From: Setaria digitata
Taxonomy: Eukaryota > Nematoda > Chromadorea > Rhabditida > Setariidae
Assembly (NCBI GenBank): GCA_003640385.1
Contig: RCAB01000276.1
Coordinates: 21,565 to 85,564 of the forward strand
Direction: 5' to 3'
DNA length: 64,000 bases
Shown: piece after piece, positions 39,114-52,291 of the stretch
Numbering within the stretch: position 1 is the first letter of the stretch
Layout: every line of letters begins with the position of its first letter
Notes under the pieces: generated by a model
Database searches by the model: none
Seen by the model: only the letters and a program-made list of their open reading frames with translations
What the model was told of the DNA's origin: nothing
Made by a program: the position numbers and the translations under genes

Positions 39114-42100
39114 GGCTACCGAATAAATAATAAATTAATTACAGAAACATATTATATAAAAATCATCTTCAACATATATTTCAGATCATCTGGAAAAATT
39201 CCAGTGAACAGTCTGATTTGGTATGTGCAGTAGAGTTAAATGAGGAACGAAGTATTACTCTGAAACTGGACTAACATACAAATATCCCGGAGATAATCCC
39301 AAACCGATACATATACAACTGCAATATCACTCAGTCACCATCTGTAGCATGCGACGATAGCGCAACATCGTTTACTGCGAACAAACGGGAATGAAGAACT
39401 GGCAGTTCCGGGAGGTTTTTTGGTGTTTATGAGAGGGATGTGTTGGTAATTAAAAGAAATCATGTGGGATAGAAGTTGGGGAAGAGAAAAGTGCGGAAAA
39501 TGGAATTTGGTAAAGTGTGCAGAATTTTCGCATAAATTGAAGCAATCAATTCCGATCTGATTACTTTATTTTATTTTGTATATCCAAAAGCGTAATTACG
39601 TGAGCATTTGACGTGGAATCTGTTATTATGTGTAAAAATATTCCTACACGTAGCGCTAAGCTCGTTGTGTATTTTAAAATTAATTTTGCAATATCAAAAT
39701 TTTGGGCACCTTTTCTCATACGGAAGAAATGAAATGAAAATGTTTGAAAATAATTTCAAATGTATCTTTTTGTCGTTGTAATTGTGTAATGTGATAAGTG
39801 AAAAGAGAAAGTTCCCTCGAAAAATTTCACTTATATGCGTGGAGTATTTTCTCGTGAATGTTAAATCAGTATGGATTGTTAGCCCAACACTTTCTTTTCA
39901 GGTAATCCGGAATTATCGGTGTCAAAAAAACCGAGAAATCGGAAGAGACAGAGAGCTAATTATGCTTAGCTGGGTCCGGTATGTTAATTAATTGCACCAT
40001 GCACAGAGAGTTGCAAGAAGAATAACTTCTTTAATATGATTATAATTAATATTTAGGTATTTCTGGTGGTATAATGTTGCTAATCCGGAAGTTCATTTAT
40101 CCTCAGTATGGTGTCACAGGTATTTGCGATCCATCATGAGTGGTATTCGTAAGGTAAACTGTTATGAATAATGATATTATCATTATCATTTCATGAAACA
40201 GTTATCATCTTACTCTGGACTATATCATCTTTTTTTTCGCTATCTTAGGTTTATATTTTTTATTCCAGCGAAAACTGCCAAGCTTTTCATAGGGGATTTT
40301 CGTAATAGTTCAATCTCTGCATTATAATTACCGTAGTTTAAATATCGAAGTTTTGTTAAAATTTTAGTTAATCACAATGATGATAGATCATAGTAGTTTT
40401 TCCATTTATCATTTAGGCCCATTTTGACTTAAGCTAACTCATGAGGTCAGTGTAACATAACGCTAGACTACATTCTTGAGAATATGTCTATTGTCATCCG
40501 CTGATCCCATAGTTTTCTTTCAACAGCCAGCTGTATTATTTGCACAGATCACATGATTATTATGCCTAGCAGTGAAGCCTTTCGGATCTTTGATACAGCC
40601 TATAAAATAACCTATCAATTTCTCTTCTTCCCTTTTTTCTCTACCTCACCGTCTCACTGAACAAGTCTTCTTTTTCGTTGATACTTTTTCCTAAGTAGAG
40701 AGAGATATACATGTAGTTGCGTTAGACTCATCTCATACTCAGTCATAAATGTTCGTTCTTTGCTACTTCCATAACTTATATTACGTCAAATATTTCCACA
40801 TCGATAGGAAGAAAAGAACACTAAGTGTCGACAGTGAAAGTAATTTTTGGAAGATATTTGTGGAAATTTGTCAACGAATAACCACTTTCCTTGGTGTCTG
40901 TTATTAGGCTTATTAGAAAGTGTTTGTTCAAGATCGTTTATTGCTTGGAGTATTTCAAATATAGAGTCACAAGATGATAATCATCCGCTCTTTCTTGTTT
41001 CTTATAATACTCGACTTTTATTTATTCGAGAAGAATAAATAGACCGAACGAGAAATACTGTTTACGTTTTTTACCATTTCATAAGTTTCATATTTTGCAT
41101 AACCATTTTCTGTTAATGCAAATATTTACCTTTCACCTTTTTTCTTTTTTATCTATTAACATCAGTTATTAATGTTATAAATATTCTTTGCTCGTTATAG
41201 CATTTGTCACTTCGCGTCCAGTGTTCTACGTTTTCATTTTCCTGCTAATGACATTTTAGGTTAACCTTCCCTTTTTGCTGTCCCTCATGTATTGACCGGT
41301 TAGAAAATGAAGCAGGAAGCGAATAACTTTCTCCAACAAATAATATTTAACTTATTTCCAAATTTATTTCCTGGCTATTTTCAACTATTTGCAGCTCAAC
41401 TTGCTGCTAGTTTGATATTAGGCCTTGAGGAAACATTCGGAAACGACGTAAAAAACGTCTTGAACTGCTCTTATCTAACTACGCCCCTATTGCAGATACA
41501 AAAACTTTCCGATCCAATACGGACCTAGTAGTATGTTCGTTTTTTCTTATCTCTTTTTTTATGTCTTGTGTTGAATTGTGTGGACTGGCGGCTAGTAATA
41601 GTTATTGAATGTCTCCTATCTCTTTTTTTTTTTTTAGAGATTCGACTCGTAGATTGATGCACCTTCATTTACAACAATTTCATGCTTCCTTTGGATTCTT
41701 CTCCTTTATAAATTGTTGTTTCAGTGTGTAAAATTGATTTTCTCTAAAAAGATGAGAAAAAAAATTGATGATTGATGGTCTAGCTAGAATTGGTCTGGGC
41801 AAAATTTTTTCATCAGTAACATCAGTGAGGGTGTGTAGTTAGTGTCTCGAAGTTATCTTGAACTTTGCTTTGCTGTATTCTATTTATTCTCTATTCAAAT
41901 TGATTTTTTTGTTGTCATTTAAATACGAAGATAGCTTTAATCTACATTTATTTTGTGCTTATATTCTCTTCAGCAAAAAGTCTATATAGCATAGTATATT
42001 CCAGAGTGATTATTGCTTTATTATATCCGTAGATGTTTCATTTCATTTTCCTTTAGAAATATCCGATTCGTTCTTCCTTTATTTGGGGAATAACCTTAGT

Positions 42101-42214
42101 CTTGAGAAAGTTGTCTTAATTTCAGTTTATGGAATTACTTGGTAGCTGGATCATTGAGGATATCAAGGCAAAATAATTTTATTACATAAGGTGGTGAAGA
42201 GTCAAGAAATTGGT
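39114..42214. other. Intergenic between divergent RNF14-like and carrier genes
   Basis: About 3.1 kb. It must hold promoters for both flanking genes. A pair of possible small exons at about 39902-40156 (plus strand) is treated in the findings. Open frames at 40847-41038 and 41307-41528 lack recognisable content. Confidence 0.5.
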
Positions 42215-44251
42215 ATGTTGGCGTCAAATACTGTTGCATCCGGGAACGGTAGAAAAACTGTGGACTCAACAAATAAGTTGAACTCAGTAACACTTCCGCA
42301 CACTGTAAAATTTGCTTTTGGTGGAGCTGCCGGGTTGGTAATTTTGTAATTACAAGTATTTTTCACATGTCGAGTTTCATTATTCTGTCCATACAAATGC
42401 AGGGAGGATCGAAGAGTTAATGATATGCCTTTTCATAAATAAATAATAGATGACAAAACAAATACAGCAATAGCAAAAAATTTCCAGTTCCAACGGTTTT
42501 CAGGATGGGGGCTACGTTGTTAGTACAACCCTTGGATTTGCTGAAAAATCGCATGCAGCTTAGTGGATTAGCTGGTAGAAAAGAATATGGTTCAAGTTTA
42601 CATGTTCTAAAAAATATTATAACAAATGAAGGCTTCTTTGCGATCTACAATGGCCTTTCTGCAGGGCTTCTACGTCAGGCTTCATATACGACCACTCGTC
42701 TCGGTGTGTATACTTGGCTATTGGAGCATTTTACAAAGTTAGTTCTCATTCATTGCAAAAAGCAAGAAAAAAAACTTGTTTCAGTTTCTCTTTTTCTGTG
42801 TGAGACATAATTAAAGTTTAACTGTCAGATTAGTTCTAGTTCTGTTCCAGAGCAGCTAATGTCCACGAGATTTACGTAGTCTCCTATTTTAATATTGTCT
42901 TTCGAAAAGTTAACATCTTTGGACAGTGTATTAATTTCGGTTGAATCATCTCGATTTTTGAAATAACTTATGATTTAAACTAATTTAAAGAGATGGAACA
43001 ACAAGTTTTGTGACAAAGATAGCTATTGGTTTAACTGCTGGTGCTGTTGGGTCATTCGTTGGTACTCCCACAGAGGTAGCACTTGTTCGAATGTGTACTG
43101 ATGGAAGGTAAACCTTTATTACTACATTTGGAATCATTGAAAAAAGGACAGAAACCGAATTGACATTAAGATTAACATCAAAGTATCTTATAGTGAATGC
43201 GAATAAATTTGTTATGGTACCACAACAAATTTATGATTAACTACCTATAATTGCACACTTGATCAGCAGTTAAGGGTCAAATTCGAGTTACAAATCGGCG
43301 CTGTGCGATAGGAAAAGAATTCCCAGCATTTACCGCCAAATAATCAGAAGATCTCTATAGATCTTTCCACTCTGTAGTTTCGCTTTTCTTTATCTTACTA
43401 CTAAAGCAACTTATCGTTTAGGCTTCCACCGGAACAACAGCGACGATATAAAAATGTCGTGGATGCATTGGGGCGTGTAATTCGAGAAGAGGGAATTTCC
43501 ACGTTATGGCGAGTTAGTACATTAACTTAGCCTACATATTTTCATATTTTCTTTGGAAAACTCTACTTTTGAAAAGTAGAAGAGATTTTACAGAATTTGC
43601 ATTTACAGGGATGTGGTCCAACTGTCCTTCGAGCAATGGTAGTAAATGCAGTGCAGCTAGCTACTTATTCACAAAGTAAGGAAGCATTACTGTCAACTAA
43701 ATTATTTGAGGAGGGTATGACGTTGCAATTTGCCGCCGCAATGATAAGTGGTTTTGCAACAACTGTAGCATCGATGCCGGTTGATATCGTTAAAACAAGG
43801 TTGTTCTATTTACTGAAATTTATTTTTAAGATGCTGATTACATTTGCAATTATTTGAATACCATCGGATTTGAAATTCGGATATTTTTTGGCCAAGTTTT
43901 AGATCAGTGGAGGAAGGATTACGCAGGCATATTTAATGATTTTATTTTATAATAAGGAATAATTGTACTTTTTCATTTAATCTTAATAAGTTTTTTATGG
44001 TGGTAGAATATAAACTTTTCAGGATACAAAATATGCGTGTAATAGATGGAAAGCCAGAATACCGTGGTGTATTAGATGTATGGTCTAAAGTCATATTTAA
44101 TGAGGGTTTTTTTTCGTTGTGGAAAGGCTTTACACCTTACTACTTTCGTATGGGACCGCATACTATGCTAACATTTATAATACTCGAGCAGTTCAATGCA
44201 CTTTATTTCAAGCATGTTTTAGGTATCGGACAAATTCGAAGGACTCTTTAA
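42215..44251 (+). CDS. misc-1: Mitochondrial 2-oxoglutarate/malate carrier (SLC25A11 type)
   Basis: Inner-membrane antiporter exchanging 2-oxoglutarate for malate, part of the malate-aspartate shuttle. Exons: 42215-42333, 42504 to about 42739, about 42993-43108, about 43422-43512, about 43610-43799 and about 44024-44251. Three solute-carrier repeats are present, each with its signature: PLDLLKNRMQLSG in repeat 1, GTPTEVALVRM in repeat 2 and MPVDIVKTR in repeat 3. Blocks specific to the oxoglutarate carrier include SAGLLRQASYTTTRLGVYT, NAVQLATYSQSK, IQNMRVIDGKPEYRG and FSLWKGFTPYYFRMGPHT. The start is the first ATG in frame and gives a polar N-terminus of about 30 residues before VKFAFGGAAG, close to the family length. 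No presequence is expected for this family. Confidence 0.96.
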
Positions 44252-45106
44252 AAAGATGAAAAAAAAAAAAAAAAAAAAAAATTAGAGGGAACCATTTGTC
44301 TTTTCTAAATTAGTGGATAGTAGCTAATACTCTTAACTCTTTTCTTAACGTAATAACATTAATATTATATTTGTGGACTAGTCTAGTTAGCAGATTTTTC
44401 TAATGACGCGCTAAAGCTGTTGATATACTGAAATACTGAGTATCGTCCATTCGGACACTAATCTCATGAAACTGGAGCTGTCAGTGTTGATTATTAAATT
44501 ATTTCGATTGGCTACGATAATTTATTAAACTATGGCTAAAACTGGTATAAGCAGGGCACTTTAAAGTGGAGTTCATTTAGGAAACTTCAGTTTACATATA
44601 GTACTTCGTATAAAATGTTATGATTTAGTACACTTAATAGATATTACAATTTTCTTAGAAATTTTTTTCAAAAATATCTGTTTCCAATTTAATTCTTTAT
44701 CTTATTCTCAATTTATTCCTACGTAGTCATGCAATTCTGATTTCTGGTGTTGATTTTGCTTTCATTTCTTATTGGTAGCTGTTTCTATGGTAAACATTCA
44801 GCTGTGTCATTTTCACTTACTGTATTTTATTAAGATCATATTTATGTCATCTGATTTGTTTAGTATTGTGGATGTTATTGGAAACTTGATTAACAACTCA
44901 CTTATTCTTGGTGCTTTAAAATATTCTGCTTCCTTTGCTTTATCTTTCTCTTAATTATCCTGGAGCAGTGAGCCATTTTAGATGCGAGCAATTAGTGATG
45001 TTATATAATTTTAGATTACTGCTGCTATTTGCTGTAACGTGATTACCATGATAAGCGTAATGTTTGCCGGTGTATTGTTTTAATTATCTGCAATTTCAGG
45101 TAGTTA

Positions 45107-45127
45107 CCGGTGGGCTTATGCCACCGG
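45107..45127. repeat. Perfect GC-rich 7-bp hairpin with 7-nt loop
   Basis: CCGGTGG (45107-45113), loop GCTTATG, then CCACCGG (45121-45127). It follows a good splice-acceptor-like CAATTTCAG at about 45091-45099. Function unknown. Confidence 0.8.
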
Positions 45128-46703
45128 AGACAGATCTGTAGGGATTTTGCGTTATACATATCATGAGATTTTTTGATTGCACTTCCTCATTTTTATGGTG
45201 GATCTCTTTCTATTGATAAAGCTATTGACATTTTCATGAGCCAACATGTTGATCCGATCTAGTTTCAATATTAACAATGACTAGGATAGTTTCTTATGCT
45301 TCACTGATAAGATGCTGTTATGTCGCAGCTTGTAATACCAAAGATGTAATATTAATGATGGTGATAGGAAAAGATGGCAAACATCATTCTTGATTACTAT
45401 TCAGCAAATGCTCAATAAAAAATTTGTAATCAAATTTAAGAGCTGATTATTCCTCATCATGTGCAAAAAAAAGAAGAGGAAAAAATTCCGTATACCGGCA
45501 TTTCACCAGCTTATTTCATTGAAGTGATAGAGGGGCTTGAAGAGTCAAGTTTAACCATTACATTTCCCATATAAATCTTTGGCTTATGATAATAATCGTG
45601 TTAAGATTCATTTCAAAACCAATTAGAGAGTTTGCTAAATTGTAAAAACTGCCTTACAAATATTGTAGATGATTGCTAGTATAAATGATATTATTTGCGT
45701 GTAGAGTTCTGGTAACTGATATTTACGGAGCAATTATCCGGCAAGCGATATCGAGTAATCGAAAGCAAATCAACCGAATTACAGGTTCATTAATCTCTTA
45801 TCATATATTATTTTATTTTATTTATTTATTTTTTCATTTTAATACTAGCAGCTGATATCCGTTATCAATTTCTTACTTTATTTACGCTGCCTTAATTAAA
45901 TGTAATTTTAATCGAATGTAAATATTAGAGGAATTAGCTTGATACGGAAATTCTATTTGGAATTTGTAAAAGGAAAATCCATTTGTCTGATTATCCATGA
46001 ATATATTTAGAATGGTACCAAAAAAACAAAAAAAAAAAAAAAAATGTCAAGTAGAAATATTGAGTGCTATCTCGCCAACTGATAACGAAAAAGGATTAAG
46101 AAAACAAGTTTGTCACGCTAATTGAGGTTTTTCTCTTATAGGACTTTTGGTTTTAGAAGAGCTGTAGTATTTATCAAGTGAGATTATCATATCACTTTAA
46201 ATTTCACAATAAGAGTTTAAATTACACATTTAAATATGATTATCTTGTAATAAGTTAGAACGCAGGCTGGAATTTAATTTCAAATTATAAACCATGTGAA
46301 AGTATCAAAGCACGTGAATTAGCTCTCACCGGGAAGTTTTTTGTTAATTTACATTTGCTAACTGTGATAATAGATTGCTTCGTTTTCATCCCATTTGTTA
46401 CTGCTGCTGCGTGTTTGTCGTTAAATTTAACGTTATTATGATCATTATGGTAAAGTTAATTGTAGTATAATTATCATTATTACTACTGTATAGTAATGAT
46501 CAACTCTATCGATTGAACTAGAAGCATCAGGGAATTGCTTTTCTTTCAGTTTTGAAATATATATATATTTTTCCTAGGTTTTTTTTTGTAATGAGGAAAT
46601 TTCACTTACGTGTGTTTTTCACATCGTTTATTGTGGGGACATTTCAGCTTAAAAAAAATAATCTATGATTTATTTGAATTATTTAAAAATTGAAATCTTT
46701 CTA

Positions 46704-46712
46704 AATGTTTAG
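46704..46712 (+). promoter_or_regulatory. Probable spliced-leader acceptor of the DJ-1 gene
   Basis: AATGTTTAG ends two bases before the ATG at 46715. Such a short leader is typical of trans-spliced nematode messages. Confidence 0.6.
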
Positions 46713-46714
46713 AT

Positions 46715-48072
46715 ATGGCATCGAAAACTGCTATGGTTATACTTGCCGAAGGAGCAGAAGAAATGGAAACCGTTATCCCAGTTGATGTTTTAAGACGAGC
46801 TGGAATTGAGGTTTTTAGATGACATTTATAAATTATTTAATTTACAACTGAGCTCGTGTAGGCTTTAATTTATAATTCCTATGCTTAATGAATTTTCCAA
46901 GAATGAATTTGGGTTTAATTATATATTAGATGCATTTTTTGGTGTCGTATATTTTACTAGCTTCAATGAACATGAAAGTCAACAGATCTGATATAATAAC
47001 AAACTTTCCATGGAAGACTGAATGATACTATTATGTATGAATGCACCTACACTTACAGGTTACAATTGCCGGTCTTCTGGGTAAAAATGCAGTGAAATGT
47101 TCAAGACAAGTATTGATTACCCCTGATAAAGCATTATTCGAAGTGACAGATCAAAAATTCGATGTTGTCATTTTACCAGGTGGTTTACAAGGGGCAAATT
47201 CTCTTGCAGCAGTAAGTTTTTATTATTTTACGCATGTTTTACGTATTTATTTTTTGAGTTTTTGTGATCTCAAAGTTACTAGTTTTATAGTTTAGAATTG
47301 AGAATATTTCAAAAATATGCTATTTGTATGATGAAATACAGTGAATTACTCATGTAAATCTATCATCATAATTTTCCAGCAATGTGCTTACTTTTTTATA
47401 CGAGCAGTCATTGAGATTATTTTGGTGCAATTTTTTGCTCCAAAATAATTTATAGGGAAATTTGGTCGCATACTGAATTTTCTATTCTTTTTTTGTTATG
47501 AAACTTTTCAGTGTTGATGGGAGCCAGAAGAAAATAGTCTTGATTTCAGTCAGATGAGGTGGGTACCATACTTCGAGCTCAGCACGAAAGTGGTCGTTAC
47601 ATAGCGGCGATATGTGCTGCACCAATTGCTCTCAAAAGTCATGGTATTGCACCAGGCATATTGGTAACGTCACATCCAAGTGTTAGACCGAAACTTGTGG
47701 AAGGAGGTGAGTTCATTTCAAAAACATACTCTGGTCACTGTATTATTCCAAACGCCTTTCTAAACATCGTGCTTCATTTTCTTTCCTCAGTCAAAATTGC
47801 TGATGCACAGCGAAAGTCGTAGTGGGATTCTGGAAAAATCTTCCTGTTTCTTTGGAAAATGAAAGATAATTGAGCGAAAGTCCATTAAGATAAATTCTAT
47901 TTCCTCATTCCCAGGTTATAAATACTCCGAAGACCGTGTGGTTATAACAGATCACATAGTAACAAGCCGTGGTCCAGGAACAGCATTAGAATTTGCATTG
48001 AAATTGGTCGAATTACTCGTTGGGACCGAGAAGGTCAAGGAAGTTGCTGCTCCAATGATTGTCAAGGAATAA
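46715..48072 (+). CDS. djr-1.1: DJ-1/PARK7 family protein (deglycase/redox sensor)
   Basis: Class I glutamine amidotransferase-fold protein of the DJ-1 family, linked to glyoxal detoxification and oxidative stress. Four exons, 46715-46810, 47059-47211, 47550-47706 and 47915-48072, join in frame to 187 residues against 189 in the human protein. The three active-site positions are present: the Glu in [14 protein letters not shown], the nucleophilic Cys in [15 protein letters not shown], and the His in VTSHPS. The GGLQGANSL loop and the ending [19 protein letters not shown] are also typical. The ATG is fixed by the splice acceptor just in front of it. I chose the nematode djr-1.1 name because the family has paralogues; which paralogue this is cannot be settled here. 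Confidence 0.97.
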
Positions 48073-48108
48073 GAATAATTTTGCTAACTGAACAAAAAGC
48101 TGCAAGTG

Positions 48109-48114
48109 AATAAA
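48109..48114 (+). terminator. Polyadenylation signal of the DJ-1 gene
   Basis: AATAAA lies 37 nt after the DJ-1 stop, giving a very short 3'UTR. Confidence 0.6.
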
Positions 48115-48565
48115 GTATCCACTACCTTTTTTTTACAGACCTTTTTTTTTTTTATTCTTACCTATCTATGTACACTTAGCAGTAAAAACAGTGACATATT
48201 CATTATTCAATCCATGTACAGTTATTCACTTGTTCACCATCACCTGTGTATATCGTGCACTCAGTAAATCGGAAAGTCCTAAGTATTAAACGTACAAATA
48301 TATTTGATATATGAGGGTTCTGTGTAGTTTTGTTTCTTTATGCCGTAAATCTTCTTGGGATTTTTTCTTTTTTGTAATATATTGTGCCGTGATTAGTTTT
48401 GCTTCAAGCGAATAGATTCTTAATTCGATAAATAAAATACTGCATAGTAGTTTTACATTTATTTACTTCCTTCTTGTTGGAAATGTATGCGCACTCTCCA
48501 GGTGTAAAGTCGACTGAAAGAGAGTACCAGACAGGTAAGACAAGTCCTACATATCATAGTTGTTC

Positions 48566-48571
48566 TTTATT
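48566..48571 (-). terminator. Polyadenylation signal of the EB-module gene
   Basis: TTTATT on the plus strand is AATAAA on the minus strand, about 90 nt beyond the stop codon at 48661. Confidence 0.5.
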
Positions 48572-48660
48572 TATTCTCGAGGTTTTGAAACAATAATTTA
48601 CAAAACATAATACAACATAGACGAAACTGAGAATGTATATCTAATTACCGTTGCTTTCGT

Positions 48661-51600
48661 CTATCTACCGGCAGTAGCACTTTGCACTGCGGTTCCACCA
48701 AAGAAATTTCCAATAAGGCTCAGAAAATCACCAGCAGGTGCTATCACAGTACCAGGTACTATAACTGAAAAAAAAAAAAAACCATTTAGAAGAATCCCGT
48801 TCGGGAAGAGGAGAGAAATCAAAATGGGTACGATTTAATTTTTAATTCATACTGGATGGCTTTTGTGTTGTTACTGGAGGTGGCTGTATTGCAACACATC
48901 GTTGTTTCTCCGTTTTAAAACCACATTTACACTGACAACGACCTCTAAAAACGGAGAAGAAAAGCATCTTATAATGACTAAATATATTCCTTCATTAGCT
49001 TTCTTTTCTCTCTCCTTTTATTTTTAATTAAAATTTTAATATTTAAAATTTCAATATGAACATGAAGTACTTGCCTATAGCATCCGGAATTGGCTGGACA
49101 TTGTTTTTGGGTAAAGCAATGAGCTTCAAGTTCTACCGATTTCAAACAAGCCGTATCTTTGGAAAGTGCCTCTGATTCACAATCTCGTGTACACTTTTGA
49201 CTTGGATTATGCAACGGATGCGTTACTGAATCAACTAGCGGATGAAAACCGGCCAAGCATTCACACTGTCCCTAAAAAAAAAAAAAAAAAAAAGAAAATT
49301 GAAAAAAAAAAAGAAGTTTTAATATTCAAGAAATACCATTCATTAGTCATTAATGATTTTTTTTTTTTTTTGATTAATTAAGAAATTATAACTTTCATCT
49401 TTGCTAGTTTTAATTTCTTTTTCAACAAGTAAGCAGCCATAAGAAACGGAATGATAATTTATTTACAAACAATAATGATAACGATCATTTCTTATTACTC
49501 GCAAGAGTAAAATGATCAGTGTGATAAAAGTTACTCGATTACATATCATACTCTCACTACCACCACATTGTTCATTTGTAGAACATTGCGAATTAAGTTG
49601 TCCACGTGGCATACATTCACCATTAACAAATAATGCATTTGGGGCCATTGCATTACATGGCCTACGACAGCATAATGATTGTGAGAATCCACCACCTAAA
49701 TTAATTAATTAATTAATTATCATAATTTTCATTCTCTTTTTATTTTTCAATTCCGAAAATTAATGCTTTTTTTTTTGATAATCCAAAATAAGTTATGATT
49801 GAATAAATTTATAGGGTTAATAAAGAATATGTAAAGTGAATACAATGTTGGTATCATTGTCTGAAAAAAAAAAAAAAAAAAAGAAAGGAATTGCTTATAA
49901 TGATTACTGATAATTTAACAGTAAATTTTTTAATGTTCAATGAAGATTGAATGATGGAGAAGTGGAAATAATTTAAAAATGAGATGATTAGAAATAGAAA
50001 TACCAGAAATACGATAGCAGAAATGTGTATCTGATGGACAACGAATAGCTGCAGTTGGATCACAGGAGTAATTTAATTCCGGTAATGTTCCTAATGGACA
50101 AACTTGCGGACAGCAATGTCCGGTTGGTGAATCACCGATCGTTATACATATCTGAAATATTTTATCACAAATAAATTATGCATTAAATCATCATATCATT
50201 TATTTTATTCTAATTGATTTACTCAACTTGAAAGCATTTATTTACAATGAATTAAACAAAAAAAAAAAAAAACAAAGAAACAAAAAAGATATCTGATCAA
50301 CAAAAAGGAATGAATGAAGAATGAGGTACTGGAAAGTGAAAAAATTCAATGATAATTTACCTGTCCAATTGGGCAATTATCAGCATTATCAGCGAAATTT
50401 TCAACCAAATGCTGATTTGCTTTACGAATGCACGCATTACCAGGAGTACCTGTAAATGTAAATTGTATTGCAACTATCAAATAATTTAAATATTAATTAG
50501 CTAATAATTTAGTATTTAAATTCTTTTTCTCAAAAAAAAAAGAAAAAAAAGGAAAATTATCAAAATGAATGAATGCAAGAATGATAACCTCCAAGTGGAC
50601 ATGATGGTGCAGCTATACAACGTGAACCTTGTTGTATGGTACCACTAATACAAACACATTGTGAATTTAAACATGCCGAAAAAGGTGCCGAACAATCATA
50701 GTGACGTGTGCAACGATCACCCACTCGACTCACTTTGTAATTAATTAGATTAGATTAGTGGAGATAATTAAGTGATTAGATGAATGGGGATAATTAAGCG
50801 GTTACTACGGTTGAGTAATTAAAACAAATATGACGAGTAAATTAGAAATTTCATTAAGTTATTGAATGTTTAGATACTATTGCATGCAAAATATTCATTC
50901 ATGCCTCTTATAAAAGTTAACTTTGTCGACCATGTATGCTGCACTGTATATGCATTACATTGAAATAATTGGGGAAAAATAAAAAAGTTTATTTCTTTTA
51001 AAGCTAAGTTGGAAATAAGGATAATTTAATTTATTCTAATGTAGCATTATTATTAGTCATTTCTGTAAATAATCCCATCTAGCCGATAATTAACTAATTA
51101 ATTAACCGATAATAATTAATAATTGAAAACTTCATGACAATTACACTATGTACATTTTCAATCTTAAATTTATTATAAGTATTCTAGAAATAACTGAATC
51201 ATGTATGATGATCGTAGAAGATGAAACAAACTTGACACGCATTGGCCGTTAATTAGCGTTGTGGTACCACGTTGAACACATTGGCATTGTCCACTTCGGC
51301 AGAACAATGGCTCACGACATTTCTTAGTGCATAATTGGCCAACTTTTGCAGGTACTAAAATTATTCAGTCCAAAAAGAAAAATGCTTCAGAATAAACTAA
51401 CTAATTAGTATAGCACTAAAAGTACTGCTAATTATTATAAATCATTTTAAAATGATACTTATTATATGTAATTTACACGTTGAAAATATTCATTGTTTTT
51501 TTTTTTTTTAATGAAACCACTTACGGGTAATTAATTATAATTAAATTAAATAAAAATGAATCGATAACGAAATAACTTACATCTTTTGCAACGTGGATTA

Positions 51601-52043
51601 CGTCCCTTTTCGTCGGTAACTTCAACATAATGAGGATGACATCGGCAGTGTCCACGTAAACAAATTGAACCTTTATTTTCACAATCACTATTCCAATCAC
51701 ATGTACCACCAAGCAATGATTTTCCTGAATTATTACAGAATACTTTAAATAACCCTCAAATTCATCACATAACTCATTTCTTCTAAAAATGTTTTTGAAG
51801 AAAAAAAAAAAAAAACAATTTTTTTTTTTTCAGAAATTATTAATGCAAATTAATTATAAAAACTAGTGAAGGAAAAAGAAAGAAAAAAGTGAAAGTCTAG
51901 ACTGAAAGAGAAGAGTCATATTTAGTCTAGGCTAAGTTTATGACACTGAAAAATTAGTGCAAAATGTACAAACCGTTACAAGGTGTAAAAGCAAACTGAG
52001 CTTGCCTAATGAATACAAATAACCACAACAAATGGATCGGCAT
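48661..52043 (-). CDS. Secreted protein with multiple EB (cysteine-rich) modules
   Basis: Exon 1 (51974-52043) encodes a signal peptide, MPIHLLWLFVFIRQAQFA, before FTPCNG. Later exons, near 51582-51724, 51234-51348, 50590-50735, 50361-50452, 50007-50153, 49548-49695, 49070-49273, 48850-48945 and 48661-48767, are almost all cysteine-rich. EB-type spacing is clear in GTCDWNSDCENKGSICLRGH followed by CRC, in GDRCTRHYDCSAPFSACLN and in CTKKCREPLFCRSGQCQC. Two segments with paired cysteines (GHCCPQVCPLG and QSLCCRRPC) resemble lustrin-type or similar cysteine-rich repeats. The C-terminus is a proline/threonine stretch (IQPPPVTTQKPS) and a short hydrophobic tail (GDFLSLIGNFFGG) without a convincing membrane anchor. 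EB-module proteins are common and expanded in nematodes, usually extracellular, with roles mostly unknown. No closer identity is claimed. Confidence 0.8.
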
Positions 52044-52291
52044 TGTACCGCTGAGCCGATGGATTGTCATCCATCTATCTGATCGGTGTTTCGTCGTAAA
52101 CCCAGTTTCCAGTCTCATCTCACCTGTCCTTCCTTACCTGTTCTCTCTGCTCTGTATCTCCTCCAGTTGCATCACAAAAGCTTACTTTCTCTCTTCATCT
52201 TAATCGCTTTTCTCAATTCTTCAATTATTTTTGAGAAGTTTCTTCTCCTTTCTTTTCAGTATTTTATACTTATCTTCTGCTTCACAAATAT

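Larger units (their letters stand above)
44252..46714. other. Intergenic between carrier gene and DJ-1
   Basis: About 2.5 kb, AT-rich. A 20-nt A run follows the carrier stop. A GC-rich hairpin sits at 45107-45127. No coding exon seen; the open frame at 44772-44954 is hydrophobic low-complexity. Confidence 0.55.
48073..48660. other. Short spacer between convergent DJ-1 and EB-module genes
   Basis: Contains the two 3'UTRs: AATAAA for DJ-1 at 48109-48114 and, on the minus strand, AATAAA at 48566-48571 for the EB-module gene. Nothing else seen. Confidence 0.6.

Noticed and set aside
41307..41528. 73-codon plus-strand open frame in the intergenic region
   Set aside because: Phe/Leu/Gln-rich low complexity, no good exon boundaries, no recognisable domain.
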